From: Paracoccus thiocyanatus | Lineage (GTDB): Bacteria > Pseudomonadota > Alphaproteobacteria > Rhodobacterales > Rhodobacteraceae | Reading direction: 5' to 3' | Assembly (NCBI RefSeq): GCF_900156255.1 | Contig: NZ_FTMK01000008.1 | Coordinates: 1 to 64,000, forward strand | DNA length: 64,000 nt | Part shown: positions 53,755 through 63,125 of the stretch, piece by piece | How the letters are laid out: the number at the start of each line of letters is the position of its first letter | Position numbering within the stretch: the stretch's first letter is position 1 | The notes under the pieces: generated by a model | The model's input: only the letters and a program-made list of their open reading frames with translations | Database searches by the model: none | Told to the model about the DNA's origin: nothing | Translations under genes and position numbers: made by a program

Positions 53755-55135
53755 CCGGGGCGGCGGCAACCGCTTTTCCGCGACGATCTGGCCGGGATTC
53801 GTCGATGCGATGACCGCGCTATTGATGGTCATGATGTTCGTGCTGACCATCTTTCTGCTGGTGCAGTCGGTGCTGCGCGACCAGATCACCACCCAGGACA
53901 GCGAGCTGGACCAGCTTGGCCAGCAGGTGGCCGAGCTTTCGGATGCGCTGTCCACCTCGCAGGCGCAGGCGGCCTCGCTCGACCGCGACCTGGCGGCCGA
54001 GCGCGAGCGGCTGCGGCGGTCCGAACAGGCCGTGGCGGCAGCGCGGGGCGAAATCGACGCCCAGGCCGAGGCGGCGCGGCTGGCCGCCGCCCGGCGCGAG
54101 GCGCTGGAGGCTCTGATCGGCGACCTGCGGCGGCAGAACACCGAAACGCAGCAGCAGTTGGACGAGACCGAGGCCGCGCGGCTGGCCGATGCCGCCGCAG
54201 CCCAGGCGCTGCGCGAGCGGCTGGAAAGGTCGGGGGCGGAACTGGACGCCGCCACCCTGGAACTGGAGGCGGCGCGCAAGCAGGCCGAGGACACCCTGAC
54301 CCTGCTGGCCGCGGCCGAGGCCGCCAAGCAGGAACTGGGAGAGCAGGCCAAGGCCCAGGCTGGCGAGGCCGAGAAACAGGCCGCGCTGCTGGCCCTTGCC
54401 CGGAAAACCCTTTCCGAGCAAGAGGCGTTGTCGGCCGAGGATCAGCGGCGGCTGGCGGCGCTGAACCAGCAGGTGGCGCGGCTGAACGACCAGCTTGGCA
54501 GCCTGCGCGCCGTGCTGGATGCCGCCGGTGACGAGCGCCGCGAAGCCGACCTGCGCGCCGAGGATCTGGGCCGGCAGCTGAACGTCGCCCTGCTGCGCGC
54601 CGCCGAAGAAGAGCGCAAGCGTCGGGCGCTGGAAGAAGAGGCGCGGACCAAGGCCGAGGCCGAGGCCAAGGACCTGGCGCGCTATCGGTCCGAGTTCTTT
54701 GGGCGGCTGTCGCAGATCCTGGAGGGCCGCGAGGGCGTGCAGGTGGTGGGCGACCGCTTCGTGTTTTCGTCCGAGGTGCTGTTTGCGCCGGGCGAGGCGG
54801 TGCTGTCGGATGCGGGCCGCACCCAGATCGCCCGTGTCGCGGGCATGCTGAACGAAATCTCGGCCGATATCCCGCCGCAGATCGGCTGGATGATCCGCGT
54901 CGACGGCCATACCGACAATGTGCCGCTGTCGGGCCTGGGGCGCTATCGCGACAATTGGGAACTGAGCCAGGCGCGGGCGCTGGCGGTCGTGCGCTATATG
55001 ACCGACGAGCTGGGCTTTCCCGCCGACCGGCTGGCGCCGGCCGGCTTTGCCGACACCCGCCCGGTGGCGGCGGGCGACACGCCCGAGGCGCGCGCCCAGA
55101 ACCGCCGCATCGAGTTGAAGCTGACCGAGCGCTAG
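53744..55135 (+). CDS. MotB/OmpA-like peptidoglycan-binding protein with extended coiled coil
   Basis: 463 residues. One TM helix (~20-41) starts with the proton-relay aspartate D21 in WPGFVDAMTALLMVMMFVLT, the MotB/ZorB pattern. Residues ~45-315 are an uninterrupted Ala/Glu/Arg-rich coiled coil, far longer than in MotB. The OmpA-C domain (~330-460) has FSSEVLFAPGEAVLSDAG, DGHTDNVPLSG, NWELSQARALAVVRYM and NRRIELKL. It anchors the pair to the cell wall. Partner of the preceding MotA-like protein. Confidence 0.8.
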   Translation: MGLSRGGGNRFSATIWPGFVDAMTALLMVMMFVLTIFLLVQSVLRDQITTQDSELDQLGQQVAELSDALSTSQAQAASLDRDLAAERERLRRSEQAVAAARGEIDAQAEAARLAAARREALEALIGDLRRQNTETQQQLDETEAARLADAAAAQALRERLERSGAELDAATLELEAARKQAEDTLTLLAAAEAAKQELGEQAKAQAGEAEKQAALLALARKTLSEQEALSAEDQRRLAALNQQVARLNDQLGSLRAVLDAAGDERREADLRAEDLGRQLNVALLRAAEEERKRRALEEEARTKAEAEAKDLARYRSEFFGRLSQILEGREGVQVVGDRFVFSSEVLFAPGEAVLSDAGRTQIARVAGMLNEISADIPPQIGWMIRVDGHTDNVPLSGLGRYRDNWELSQARALAVVRYMTDELGFPADRLAPAGFADTRPVAAGDTPEARAQNRRIELKLTER

Positions 55136-55167
55136 CGCGCCGGCCAGTCGTCAAGGTACGGCCCGGA

Positions 55168-55719
55168 TCAGGTTTCCTGGGGGGCCGCTTCGCGCGGCGG
55201 GCGGCCGATGATATCGCGCAGCGCGTCCAGTTCGATGAAATTGTCGGCCTGCCGGCGCAATTCGTCGGCGATCATCGGCGGCTGGCTGCGCATGGTCGAG
55301 ACCACCGAGACCCGCACACCCTGGCGTTGCATCGCCTCGACCAGCGGGCGGAAATCGCCGTCGCCGGAAAACAGCACCGCATGGTCAAGCCGCGGCGCCA
55401 GTTCCATGGCGTTGATGACCAGTTCGACATCCATGTTGCCCTTGACCTTGCGGCGGCCCAGGGCGTCGGTATATTCTCGCGCCGGTTTCGTCACCATGGA
55501 AAAGCCGTTGTAATGCAGCCAGTCGACCAGGGGACGAATCGGTGAATATTCCTCGTTTTCCAGCAATGCCGTATAGTAATAGGCGCGGATCAGCTTGCCG
55601 CGCCTTTCGAATTCCTGCCGCAGCAGTTTGTAGTCGATGTCAAATCCCAGCGATTTTGCCGCAGCGTATAGATTCGAACCGTCAATGAACAACGCCAGTC
55701 GGTCGTCCTTGTAAAACAC
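55168..55719 (-). CDS. NYN-domain (LabA/DUF88) putative ribonuclease
   Basis: 183 residues from GTG 55719, preceded by a G-rich site. The PIN-like NYN domain shows acidic residues in LALFIDGSNLYAAAKSLG, KVKGNMDVELVINAME, and AVLFSGDGDFRPLVEAMQRQG, the LabA pattern. Such proteins are likely RNases; the target is not known. Its start is only 12 bp from the folK start on the other strand, so each promoter must lie inside the other gene. Convergent with the MotB-like gene. Confidence 0.85.
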   Translation of the reverse strand: MFYKDDRLALFIDGSNLYAAAKSLGFDIDYKLLRQEFERRGKLIRAYYYTALLENEEYSPIRPLVDWLHYNGFSMVTKPAREYTDALGRRKVKGNMDVELVINAMELAPRLDHAVLFSGDGDFRPLVEAMQRQGVRVSVVSTMRSQPPMIADELRRQADNFIELDALRDIIGRPPREAAPQET

Positions 55720-55731
55720 GTTTCCCCCAAG

Positions 55732-56325
55732 ATGTCGCGAAACCCAATTCAGAATGCGAACTTAGTCCTCGTGGCGCTGGGTGCAAACCTGCCTAGTTCG
55801 GCAGGTCCGCCAGCCGACGCGCTGCGTTTCGCGCTGCACAAGATCCATGGATTACCTGGGGTTGTGCCGCATGCCGTCAGCCGTTTCTGGACCACGCCGG
55901 CCTTTCCGCCCGGCTCGGGTCCCGAATATGTGAATGCGGCCGCGGCCTTTTTCAGCGCCACCCCGCCCGAGGCGCTTTTGGCCGACCTGCACGCGATCGA
56001 GGCCGAACTGGGCCGCAGCCGCGAAGTCGCGCGCTGGCAGGCCCGCGGGCTGGACCTGGACCTGCTGGCCCATGGCGGGCGGGTGCTGCCCGACGCGGCG
56101 GTGCAGGATCATTGGCGCGCCCTGCCGCCGGCGGCGCAGCCGCTAAGCGCACCGGACCGGCTGATCCTGCCCCATCCCCGGATGCAGGACCGCGGCTTCG
56201 TGCTGGCCCCGCTGGCCGAGGTGGCGCCGGGCTGGGTGCATCCGCGCCTTGGACGCAGCGTGGCGCAGATGCTGGCCGCCCTTCCGCCCCAGGCCATGGC
56301 GGGGATGCGCCCCGCCAGCGCTTGA
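55732..56325 (+). CDS. folK: 2-amino-4-hydroxy-6-hydroxymethyldihydropteridine pyrophosphokinase
   Basis: 197 residues. HPPK motifs: VALGANLPSS, ENAA-like PEYVNAAAAFFSATPPEALL, LGRSREVARWQARGLDLDLL and LPHPRMQDRGFVLAPLAEVAPG. It transfers pyrophosphate from ATP to the pterin in folate synthesis. The early residues (MSRNPIQNANLV) are not conserved, so a later start is possible. The stop codon overlaps the -35 of the rpoZ promoter. Confidence 0.92.
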   Translation: MSRNPIQNANLVLVALGANLPSSAGPPADALRFALHKIHGLPGVVPHAVSRFWTTPAFPPGSGPEYVNAAAAFFSATPPEALLADLHAIEAELGRSREVARWQARGLDLDLLAHGGRVLPDAAVQDHWRALPPAAQPLSAPDRLILPHPRMQDRGFVLAPLAEVAPGWVHPRLGRSVAQMLAALPPQAMAGMRPASA

Positions 56326-56353
56326 CATTTCCGCGCCGCGCCTCCACATATCC
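56322..56353 (+). promoter_or_regulatory. Promoter of rpoZ-rel
   Basis: A consensus -35 TTGACA at 56322-56327 overlaps the folK stop. The -10 region CACATATCC (56345-56353) is a weaker match at 17-19 bp spacing. About 40 bp before the rpoZ ATG. Confidence 0.5.
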
Positions 56354-56391
56354 GGCTTCGCCCCCCCGATTCCAGTTGATAAGGTGAACCG

Positions 56392-56748
56392 ATGGCCCGC
56401 GTTACAGTCGAAGATTGCGTCGACAAGGTTCCGAACCGTTTTGACCTGGTGATGTTGGCGTCCCATCGCGCGCGCGAAATCGCCGCCGGCAGCCCGCTGA
56501 GCGTGGATCGCGACAATGACAAGAACCCCGTCGTCGCGCTGCGCGAGATCGCGGACGAAACCCAGCCCGTGGACGATCTGCGCGAGCGCATGATCGAGGC
56601 CGAGCAGACCCAGATCGAGGTTGACGAGCCCGAAGAAGACGCGATGGCGCTGCTTCTGGGTGCCGAGATGGACCGCCCCAAACCCGCCGATGAGGAATCG
56701 GAAGAGCGTATGCTTCGCATGATGCTGGAAGCGCAGGGCAGGAACTGA
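56392..56748 (+). CDS. rpoZ: RNA polymerase omega subunit
   Basis: 118 residues. [20 protein letters not shown] is the omega opening, followed by [20 protein letters not shown] and [13 protein letters not shown]; an acidic tail of ~50 residues is usual in alphaproteobacteria. It aids RNA polymerase assembly and, with beta-prime, forms a ppGpp site. Next gene is rel, 22 bp on. Confidence 0.95.
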   Translation: MARVTVEDCVDKVPNRFDLVMLASHRAREIAAGSPLSVDRDNDKNPVVALREIADETQPVDDLRERMIEAEQTQIEVDEPEEDAMALLLGAEMDRPKPADEESEERMLRMMLEAQGRN

Positions 56749-56770
56749 ACTTAAAGGTCTTCGGCTGAAC

Positions 56771-58888
56771 ATGATCGACGTCGAAGACCTTATCGCGCTT
56801 ATCCGCAACTACAACCCGCGCACCAATGCCGGGATGATCCGCAATGCCTATGAATACGGGCGCCGGATGCACGAGGGGCAGTTCCGCCATTCTGGCGAGC
56901 CCTATTTCACCCACCCGGTCGCCGTCGCCGCCATCCTGACCGAGATGCGGCTGGACGATGCCACCATCGTCACCGCGCTTTTGCACGACACGATCGAGGA
57001 CACGCGCTCGACCTGGGCCGAGGTGGCGGAAATCTTCGGCCGCGAGATCGCCGATCTGGTCGACGGCGTGACCAAGCTGACCAATCTGCAACTGTCCGGC
57101 GCGCATTCCAAGCAGGCCGAGAATTTCCGCAAGCTTTTCATGGCCATGTCGCGCGATCTTCGCGTGATCCTGGTCAAGCTGGCCGACCGGCTGCACAATA
57201 TGCGCACCATCAAGTCCATGCGCCCGGAAAAGCAGTCGCAAAAGGCGCGCGAAACCATGGATATCTATGCGCCGCTGGCCGGCCGCATGGGCATGCAATG
57301 GATGCGCGAGGAGCTGGAAGACCTGGCCTTCAAGGTCATCAACCCCGAGGCGCGCAATTCCATCATCCGCCGCTTTGTCAGCCTGCAACGCGAATCCGGC
57401 GACGTGATTCCCAAGATCACCGCCGATATCCGCGCCGAACTGGAACGCGAAGCGATCGAGGCCGATGTCTATGGCCGCGCCAAGCGCCCCTTCAGCATCT
57501 GGCGCAAGATGCAGGAAAAGCAGCTTTCCTTTTCGCGCCTGTCGGACATCTACGGCTTTCGCATCATCACCCGCACGGAACCCGACTGCTATCGCACCCT
57601 GGGCGTGATCCATCACCGCTGGCGCGCGGTGCCGGGCCGGTTCAAGGATTACATCAGCCAGCCCAAGGCGAACGGCTATCGCTCGATCCACACCACCGTT
57701 TCCGGGCGCGACGGCAAGCGGGTCGAGGTGCAGATCCGCACCCGCCAGATGCACGAGGTGGCCGAGGCGGGCGTGGCCGCGCATTGGGCCTATCGCGACG
57801 GGGTGCGCACCGCGAACCCCTTTGCCGTCGATCCGGGCGAATGGATCGCCAGCCTGACCGAGCGCTTCGGCGAAGAGGATCACGACGAGTTCCTGGAACA
57901 CGTGAAGCTGGAAATGTATTCCGACCAGGTGTTCTGCTTTACCCCCAAGGGCGACGTGATCCCGCTGCCCAAGGGGGCGACGCCGCTGGATTTCGCCTAT
58001 GCCATCCATACCCGCCTGGGCTCGTCCTGCGTCGGCGCCAAGGTGGACGGCATCCGGGTGCCGCTGTGGACGCGGCTGAAAAACGGGCAGTCGGTCGATA
58101 TCATCGCCGCCTCGGGCCAGCGCCCGCAGGCCACCTGGCTTGACATCGTCGTCACCGGCCGGGCCAAGGCCGCGATCCGCCGCAGTCTGCGGCAAGAGGA
58201 CCGGACCCGCTTTATCCGGCTGGGTTCGGAACTGGTGCGGGTGGCATTTGAACATATGGGGCGCAAGGTCAGCGACAAGGCGCTGCGCACCGCGGCCAAG
58301 ACCATGGCGCTGCCCGATACCGACGAATTGCTGGCGCGCATCGGCAGCGCCGAGATTTCGGCCCATGACGTGCTGACGACGCTTTACCCCGAACTGGCCG
58401 AAAAGCGCAGCGAGATCGACGCCAAGCGCGCCGTGGCCGGGCTGGAGGCCGACCAGGAATTCACCCGCGCCCCCTGTTGCAACCCGCTGCCGGGCGAGCG
58501 CATCGTCGGCATCACCTATCGCGGCAAGGGCGTGGTGATCCATGCCATCGACTGCCCGGTCCTGGCCGAGTTCGAGGACAGCCCCGACCGCTGGGTCGAC
58601 CTGCATTGGCGCGAAGGCCAGCACCCGGCGGCCTATTCGACCATGCTGTCGCTGACCATCCGCCACGATGCCGGCGTCCTGGGCCGCATCTGCACGCTGA
58701 TCGGCGCGCAGGGGGCCAATATCTCGGACCTGGAATTCCTGGATCGCAAGCCGGACTTCTATCGCCTGCGCATCGAGGTCGAGCTGCGCGACCGCGAACA
58801 TCTGCACACGCTGCTGACCGCGCTGGAAACCGAAAGCGACGTGGCGCAGGTGTCGCGCATCCGCGACCCCTCGGCCCATATCAGCTAG
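56771..58888 (+). CDS. rel: Bifunctional (p)ppGpp synthetase/hydrolase Rel (Rsh)
   Basis: 705 residues. HD hydrolase domain (~25-180) with FRHSGEPYFTHPVAVA and ALLHDTIEDTRST; synthetase (~230-345) with YGFRIITRTEPDCYRTLGV and KANGYRSIHTTVSG; TGS (~390-450); C-terminal ACT (~630-705). Both active sites look complete, so it should make and degrade (p)ppGpp as the single long Rsh of alphaproteobacteria. Co-transcribed with rpoZ, whose product also binds ppGpp. Confidence 0.96.
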   Translation: MIDVEDLIALIRNYNPRTNAGMIRNAYEYGRRMHEGQFRHSGEPYFTHPVAVAAILTEMRLDDATIVTALLHDTIEDTRSTWAEVAEIFGREIADLVDGVTKLTNLQLSGAHSKQAENFRKLFMAMSRDLRVILVKLADRLHNMRTIKSMRPEKQSQKARETMDIYAPLAGRMGMQWMREELEDLAFKVINPEARNSIIRRFVSLQRESGDVIPKITADIRAELEREAIEADVYGRAKRPFSIWRKMQEKQLSFSRLSDIYGFRIITRTEPDCYRTLGVIHHRWRAVPGRFKDYISQPKANGYRSIHTTVSGRDGKRVEVQIRTRQMHEVAEAGVAAHWAYRDGVRTANPFAVDPGEWIASLTERFGEEDHDEFLEHVKLEMYSDQVFCFTPKGDVIPLPKGATPLDFAYAIHTRLGSSCVGAKVDGIRVPLWTRLKNGQSVDIIAASGQRPQATWLDIVVTGRAKAAIRRSLRQEDRTRFIRLGSELVRVAFEHMGRKVSDKALRTAAKTMALPDTDELLARIGSAEISAHDVLTTLYPELAEKRSEIDAKRAVAGLEADQEFTRAPCCNPLPGERIVGITYRGKGVVIHAIDCPVLAEFEDSPDRWVDLHWREGQHPAAYSTMLSLTIRHDAGVLGRICTLIGAQGANISDLEFLDRKPDFYRLRIEVELRDREHLHTLLTALETESDVAQVSRIRDPSAHIS

Positions 58889-58900
58889 GGCGGGCCCGGC

Positions 58901-59545
58901 ATGTTCAAAAGACGCAAGCCGCTGAGCTATGCTCGAATGTGGACCGAGATGTTCTATCCGCGCTCTGGCTGGAGGCGGGCGTCGAAATACGTGCTGCACC
59001 GGCTGCGCCGCCTGCCGGACCGGCCGCATCGGGTGGCGCGCGGCTGGGCCTGCGGCATCTTCATTTCCTTCACGCCGTTCTTCGGCTTTCACTTCATGGG
59101 GGCTGCGGCGCTGGCCTGGCTGATCCGCGGCAATATCCTGGCGGCGCTGCTGGGCACTTTCGTCGGCAATCCGCTGACCACCCCTTTCGTGGCGCTGACC
59201 TCGGTCAGCCTGGGCCGCTGGATGCTGGGGGTCGAGGGGCGCTTTACCCCGCATCTGATCTTTGACGAGTTCACCCGCGCCGGCAGCGAGTTGTGGAACA
59301 ACCTGCTGGCGCCGCTCAGCGCCGAGCGGACGGCGCATTGGGACCAGCTTCTGCAATTCAACGAACAGATCTTCCTGCCCTATGCGGTAGGGGGCCTGCT
59401 GCCGGGAATCGCCGTCTCGGTCGCGGCGCATTACATGACCGTGCCGGTCATCCGCGCCTATCACCGCCACCGCGCAAGGCAGATGGCCGAACGCATCGCC
59501 CGCGCCAAGGCGCGGCGCAATCGCGAACTGGCCGAAAAGCCCTAG
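58901..59545 (+). CDS. DUF2062 membrane protein
   Basis: 214 residues. The DUF2062 opening RRASKYVLHRLRRLPDRPHR is followed by three TM helices (~48-70 GWACGIFISFTPFFGFHFMG, ~72-95, ~160-185) and GTFVGNPLTTPFVAL. Function unknown; the gene commonly follows rel in Rhodobacterales. Its end overlaps the convergent puuB gene by 4 bp. Confidence 0.82.
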   Translation: MFKRRKPLSYARMWTEMFYPRSGWRRASKYVLHRLRRLPDRPHRVARGWACGIFISFTPFFGFHFMGAAALAWLIRGNILAALLGTFVGNPLTTPFVALTSVSLGRWMLGVEGRFTPHLIFDEFTRAGSELWNNLLAPLSAERTAHWDQLLQFNEQIFLPYAVGGLLPGIAVSVAAHYMTVPVIRAYHRHRARQMAERIARAKARRNRELAEKP

Positions 59546-60852
59546 AACCCCAGCCGGTCGCGCAGCGAATACCAGCCCATCCCGGCGACCAGCATCGGCC
59601 AGCGCAGCGCCGCGCCGCCGGGAAAGGCGGGCGAGGGCAGGGCGGCCATGCTGTCGAACCCATCACCCTGCCCCTCAATCGCCTGCGCCATCAGCTTGCC
59701 GGCAAGATTGGCCAGCGCCAGCCCGTGGCCGGAATAGCCGCTGGCCGACAGGCAATTCGGCGCCGGCCGGGCAAAGCAGGGCATGCGGTTCATGGTGATC
59801 GCCAGCGTGCCGCCCCAGGCATAGGTCAGCTTCACATCGGCAAGACCGGGATAGATCTGCAAAAGCGGCTTGCGCACCTTGGCGGCGATATCGGCGGGAA
59901 AGCGATAGCTGACATTCTCGCCGCCGCCAAAGATCAGCCGCCCCTCGGGGTCAAGCCGCCAGTAATTCACCACGAACTTGGTATCATGCACGCCGATGGG
60001 CTGGGTCAGAACCTGGGCCGCCCGCGCGCCCAAGGGCTCGGTCGCGACGATGAAATTGTTGATCGGCATCACGCGGGCGGCGACATGGGTGTCCAGATTG
60101 CCCAGGTAGCCATTGCCCGCGAGGATGACATGGTCGCAGATCACCCGGCCCTTGCCGGTCTGGACCACGGTCTTTTCGCCGGCCCGGCGGCCGTGGCGGA
60201 TATGGTGGACATGGCTCAACTCGCGGATATTCGCGCCGGCGGCATCGGCCAGCCGCGCCATGCCGATCACCAGGTTCAGCGGGTTCAGATGGCCGGCGCC
60301 ATGGTCCAACTCGCCCGCAACATAGGCATCCGAAGGCACCAGCGCGCGAAAGGCGTCGCGCTCCAGCGCCTCGATCCGATCATAGCCGTAATCGCGGGCC
60401 AGCCGCTCGATCAAGCCGCGCGCATGGTCCAGTTCCGCAGGCTTGCGAAAGGCATGGGCGATGCCGTCCAGCACCGGCACATTGGCGCGCGCGGCCAGAT
60501 CGCGGGTCAGGCGCTTGGCCTCTTCGGCCATGTCCCACAGCCGAAGGGCCGCCTCGACCCCGGCCATCCGTTCCAGTTCGTCCACCTCCAGCCGCTGCCC
60601 CGAGCCAAGCTGGCCGCCATTGCGCCCCGACGCGCCAAAGCCCACGCGATGCGCCTCCAGCACCATGACATCGCGGCCCGCCTCGGCCAGGTGCAGCGCC
60701 GCGGATAAGCCCGTATAGCCCGCGCCCACCACCACGACATCGGCCCGCGCCTCGCCGCGCTGCTCGGGAAAGGCAGGCAGTGGATCGCGGGTCGCGGCAT
60801 AAAGGCTGGGCGGATATTCCCCTAGCCGGTCGTTGGAAAACAGCAGGTTCAT
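59542..60852 (-). CDS. puuB: FAD-dependent oxidoreductase, gamma-glutamylputrescine oxidase-like
   Basis: 436 residues from ATG 60852. The DAO-family FAD fold is seen in DVVVVGAGYTGLSAALHLAE (~40-59), with GFGASGRNGGQLGSGQ and the C-terminal ASGYSGHGLALANLAGKL, both PuuB-like. It would oxidise gamma-glutamylputrescine to the aldehyde. It lies downstream of the glutamine-synthetase-like gene on the same strand, which supports a polyamine catabolic role, though other gamma-glutamylamines are possible. Confidence 0.82.
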   Translation of the reverse strand: MNLLFSNDRLGEYPPSLYAATRDPLPAFPEQRGEARADVVVVGAGYTGLSAALHLAEAGRDVMVLEAHRVGFGASGRNGGQLGSGQRLEVDELERMAGVEAALRLWDMAEEAKRLTRDLAARANVPVLDGIAHAFRKPAELDHARGLIERLARDYGYDRIEALERDAFRALVPSDAYVAGELDHGAGHLNPLNLVIGMARLADAAGANIRELSHVHHIRHGRRAGEKTVVQTGKGRVICDHVILAGNGYLGNLDTHVAARVMPINNFIVATEPLGARAAQVLTQPIGVHDTKFVVNYWRLDPEGRLIFGGGENVSYRFPADIAAKVRKPLLQIYPGLADVKLTYAWGGTLAITMNRMPCFARPAPNCLSASGYSGHGLALANLAGKLMAQAIEGQGDGFDSMAALPSPAFPGGAALRWPMLVAGMGWYSLRDRLGF

Positions 60853-60920
60853 GCTTCGGCTTTCACCGTTTCTCAAATACTCATTGCGACGGTGCGCCCA
60901 TCCCCCGCCCGCGCCAAGCT

Positions 60921-62279
60921 CTAGACATTCAGCAGCAGATGCTCGCGCTCCCAAGGGCTGATGACTTGCAGGAACTCCTTGTATTCGTTGCGCTTGACCG
61001 CCTGGTAGACGTCGATGAACTCGGCCCCCAGCACCTCGCGCATCGGGGCGCTCTCGTCCATCAGGTCCAGCGCGTCGCCCAGGTTATAGGGCAGTTCGTC
61101 CTGCGACATATAGGCGTCGCCCAGGCATTCGGCGCGCGGCGCCTCGGCCTCGATCAGCCCCAGATAGCCGCAGGCCAGGCTTGCAGCCAGGCCCAGATAG
61201 GGGTTGCAATCCATCCCCGCCAGCCGGTTTTCCACCCGCCGCGCCTCGGCGCCCGAGATCGGCACCCGCAGCCCGGTGGTGCGGTTGTCGCGGCCCCATT
61301 CCAGGTTGATCGGCGCCGCGAAATCAGGGACATAGCGGCGATAGCTGTTGACATAGGGCGCCAGCAGCGCCACCGCCGCCGGCAGGTGCTTCTGCATCCC
61401 GGCGATGAAATGCAGGAAGGCCGGCGTCTCGCGCCCCTGCTCGTCGGAAAAGATGTTGCGCCCGTCCTCGATCCCGACCACCGAGTGGTGGATATGCATG
61501 GCGCTGCCCGGCTCGCCCTCGATCGGCTTGGCCATGAAGGTGGCGAAACAGTCGTGGCGCAGCGCCGCCTCGCGGATCAGCCGCTTGAAATAGAAGATCT
61601 GGTCGGCCAGCGCGACCGGGTCGCCGTGGTTCAGGTTGATCTCGACCTGGCCGGCGCCGCCTTCTTGCAGGATGCCGTCGATCTCGAAGCCCTGCGCCTC
61701 GGCGAAATCATAGATGTCGTCGATGACCTTGCCGTATTCGTCCACCGCCGACATGGAATAGGCCTGCTTGGCGGCGGCGCGCCGGCCGCTGCGGCCCATC
61801 GGCGGCATGATCGGCTGGTTGGGGTCGATATTGCGCGCGACCAGGAAGAACTCCATCTCGGGTGCGACGATGGGCCGCCAGCCGCGTTCCCGGTAAAGGT
61901 CCAGCACCCGTTTCAGCACGTTGCGCGGCGCGATCGGAACCGGCTTGCCGGTCTGGTCCGCGACGTCATGGATGACCTGCAAGGTCACGTCCGCGGTCCA
62001 GGGCGCCGCCGTCGCGGTCGAGAAATCCGGCGTCAGGATCATGTCCGGCTCGGTAAAGGCACCCGAGGGGTTGTCGGCCCAGTCGCCGGTAATGGTTTGC
62101 AGGAAGATCGAATTCGGCAGGTAGAAGCGTTCCTGATGCGCGAATTTCGACGCGGGCATCGCCTTGCCCCGCGCGACGCCGGCAATATCGGCGACGATGC
62201 ATTCCACCTCGTCCAGGCGGCGGCCGGCGACGTAGTCCTGGGCGGCCTGGGGGGTTTCCTCGATCCAACGCGGTTTCAT
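60921..62279 (-). CDS. puuA: Glutamine synthetase family, gamma-glutamylpolyamine synthetase-like
   Basis: 452 residues from ATG 62279, overlapping the upstream GATase gene by 4 bp. GS family marks: APEMEFFLVARNIDPN, GQVEINLNHGDPVALADQ, FMAKPIEGEPGSAMHIHHSV, and ENRLAGMDCNPYLGLAASLACG. It lacks the adenylylation-site region of GlnA and fits the PuuA subfamily, which joins glutamate to putrescine or similar amines. Acts with the oxidase and the GATase encoded beside it. Confidence 0.85.
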   Translation of the reverse strand: MKPRWIEETPQAAQDYVAGRRLDEVECIVADIAGVARGKAMPASKFAHQERFYLPNSIFLQTITGDWADNPSGAFTEPDMILTPDFSTATAAPWTADVTLQVIHDVADQTGKPVPIAPRNVLKRVLDLYRERGWRPIVAPEMEFFLVARNIDPNQPIMPPMGRSGRRAAAKQAYSMSAVDEYGKVIDDIYDFAEAQGFEIDGILQEGGAGQVEINLNHGDPVALADQIFYFKRLIREAALRHDCFATFMAKPIEGEPGSAMHIHHSVVGIEDGRNIFSDEQGRETPAFLHFIAGMQKHLPAAVALLAPYVNSYRRYVPDFAAPINLEWGRDNRTTGLRVPISGAEARRVENRLAGMDCNPYLGLAASLACGYLGLIEAEAPRAECLGDAYMSQDELPYNLGDALDLMDESAPMREVLGAEFIDVYQAVKRNEYKEFLQVISPWEREHLLLNV

Positions 62280-62986
62280 GCGACCCCCAGGCTGGCTTGG
62301 GTGCAAAAGCTGCCGGGCGCCTTGAAGAGCGCCTCGATCCGGTCGGCGATGCCGGTGGCCTGCCGCGGGCCGCCCATCCGGTCGCGGGCCTGGTCCAGCA
62401 GCGGCTGCGGCACCACACCCGTGGCGCGATGCTCGATCAGGCCCTGGACAAAGGCGTCGCTGAATTCGGGATGGGCCTGCACGGTAAAGGCGCGGCCGGG
62501 ATAGACCAGCGCGGCGTTTTCGCAAAACTCGTTGCGGGCCACGACCTTGGCGCCTTCGGGCCGGCGGGCGACCTGGTCCTGGTGCCAGGCGTTCAGCGTG
62601 ATCCTTTCGCCGCCGAAATCATAGTCCTGCGCGCCGACCGACCAGCCGCCGGGATGCTTGACCACCCTGCCGCCAAGCGCCTGGGCGATGATCTGATGGC
62701 CAAAGCAGATGCCGACCAGCGGCACCTGGTCGCCAAAGGCCGCGCGGATGAAATCCTCTAGCGGCGCGATGAAGGCATGGTCCTCGTAGCTGCCATGGCG
62801 CGAGCCGGTCAAAAGCCAGCCCTGCGCGTCATGGACCGATTGCGGGAACTGCATCGCCTCGACGTGATAGCTTGCGAAGTCGAAGCCGCGCCCCGCCAGC
62901 AGCCGTTCGAACATGGTGTCGTAATCGCCCAGCTCGCCGCGAAGTGCCTCGGGCGATTGGCCGCATTTGAGAATGCCGATACGCAT
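62276..62986 (-). CDS. Type 1 glutamine amidotransferase-like hydrolase
   Basis: 236 residues. Class I GATase fold with the nucleophile in VPLVGICFGHQIIAQALGG (Cys near residue 93) and the catalytic His/Glu in FTVQAHPEFSDAF. The GICFGHQ box is closer to YfeJ/GMP-synthase-like GATases than to PuuD, but its place as first gene before puuA and puuB suggests hydrolysis of gamma-glutamyl products of that pathway. Divergent from the aminotransferase gene. Confidence 0.82.
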   Translation of the reverse strand: MRIGILKCGQSPEALRGELGDYDTMFERLLAGRGFDFASYHVEAMQFPQSVHDAQGWLLTGSRHGSYEDHAFIAPLEDFIRAAFGDQVPLVGICFGHQIIAQALGGRVVKHPGGWSVGAQDYDFGGERITLNAWHQDQVARRPEGAKVVARNEFCENAALVYPGRAFTVQAHPEFSDAFVQGLIEHRATGVVPQPLLDQARDRMGGPRQATGIADRIEALFKAPGSFCTQASLGVA

Positions 62987-63125
62987 AGGGTTGGCCTGTG
63001 GTTGTTCCCGCCAAAGCTAGTCGGGCGCGGCCCGCCCGACAAGGGGGCGCTGCCCGTTTGGTAGGGCTGGCCGGGACCGCCGCGCCGCGCTAGGCTGCCG
63101 GCAAAACCATCAGAAAGGATCGGCC

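Noticed and set aside
52162..55719. A complete Zorya anti-phage system
   Set aside because: Only ZorA/ZorB-like parts are present. No helicase (ZorD), ZorC or ZorE lies nearby, and the NYN gene is convergent and of a housekeeping type.
56402..59470. A 1022-codon minus-strand frame opposite rpoZ-rel-DUF2062
   Set aside because: Same reason: antisense to clear genes, with no domain.
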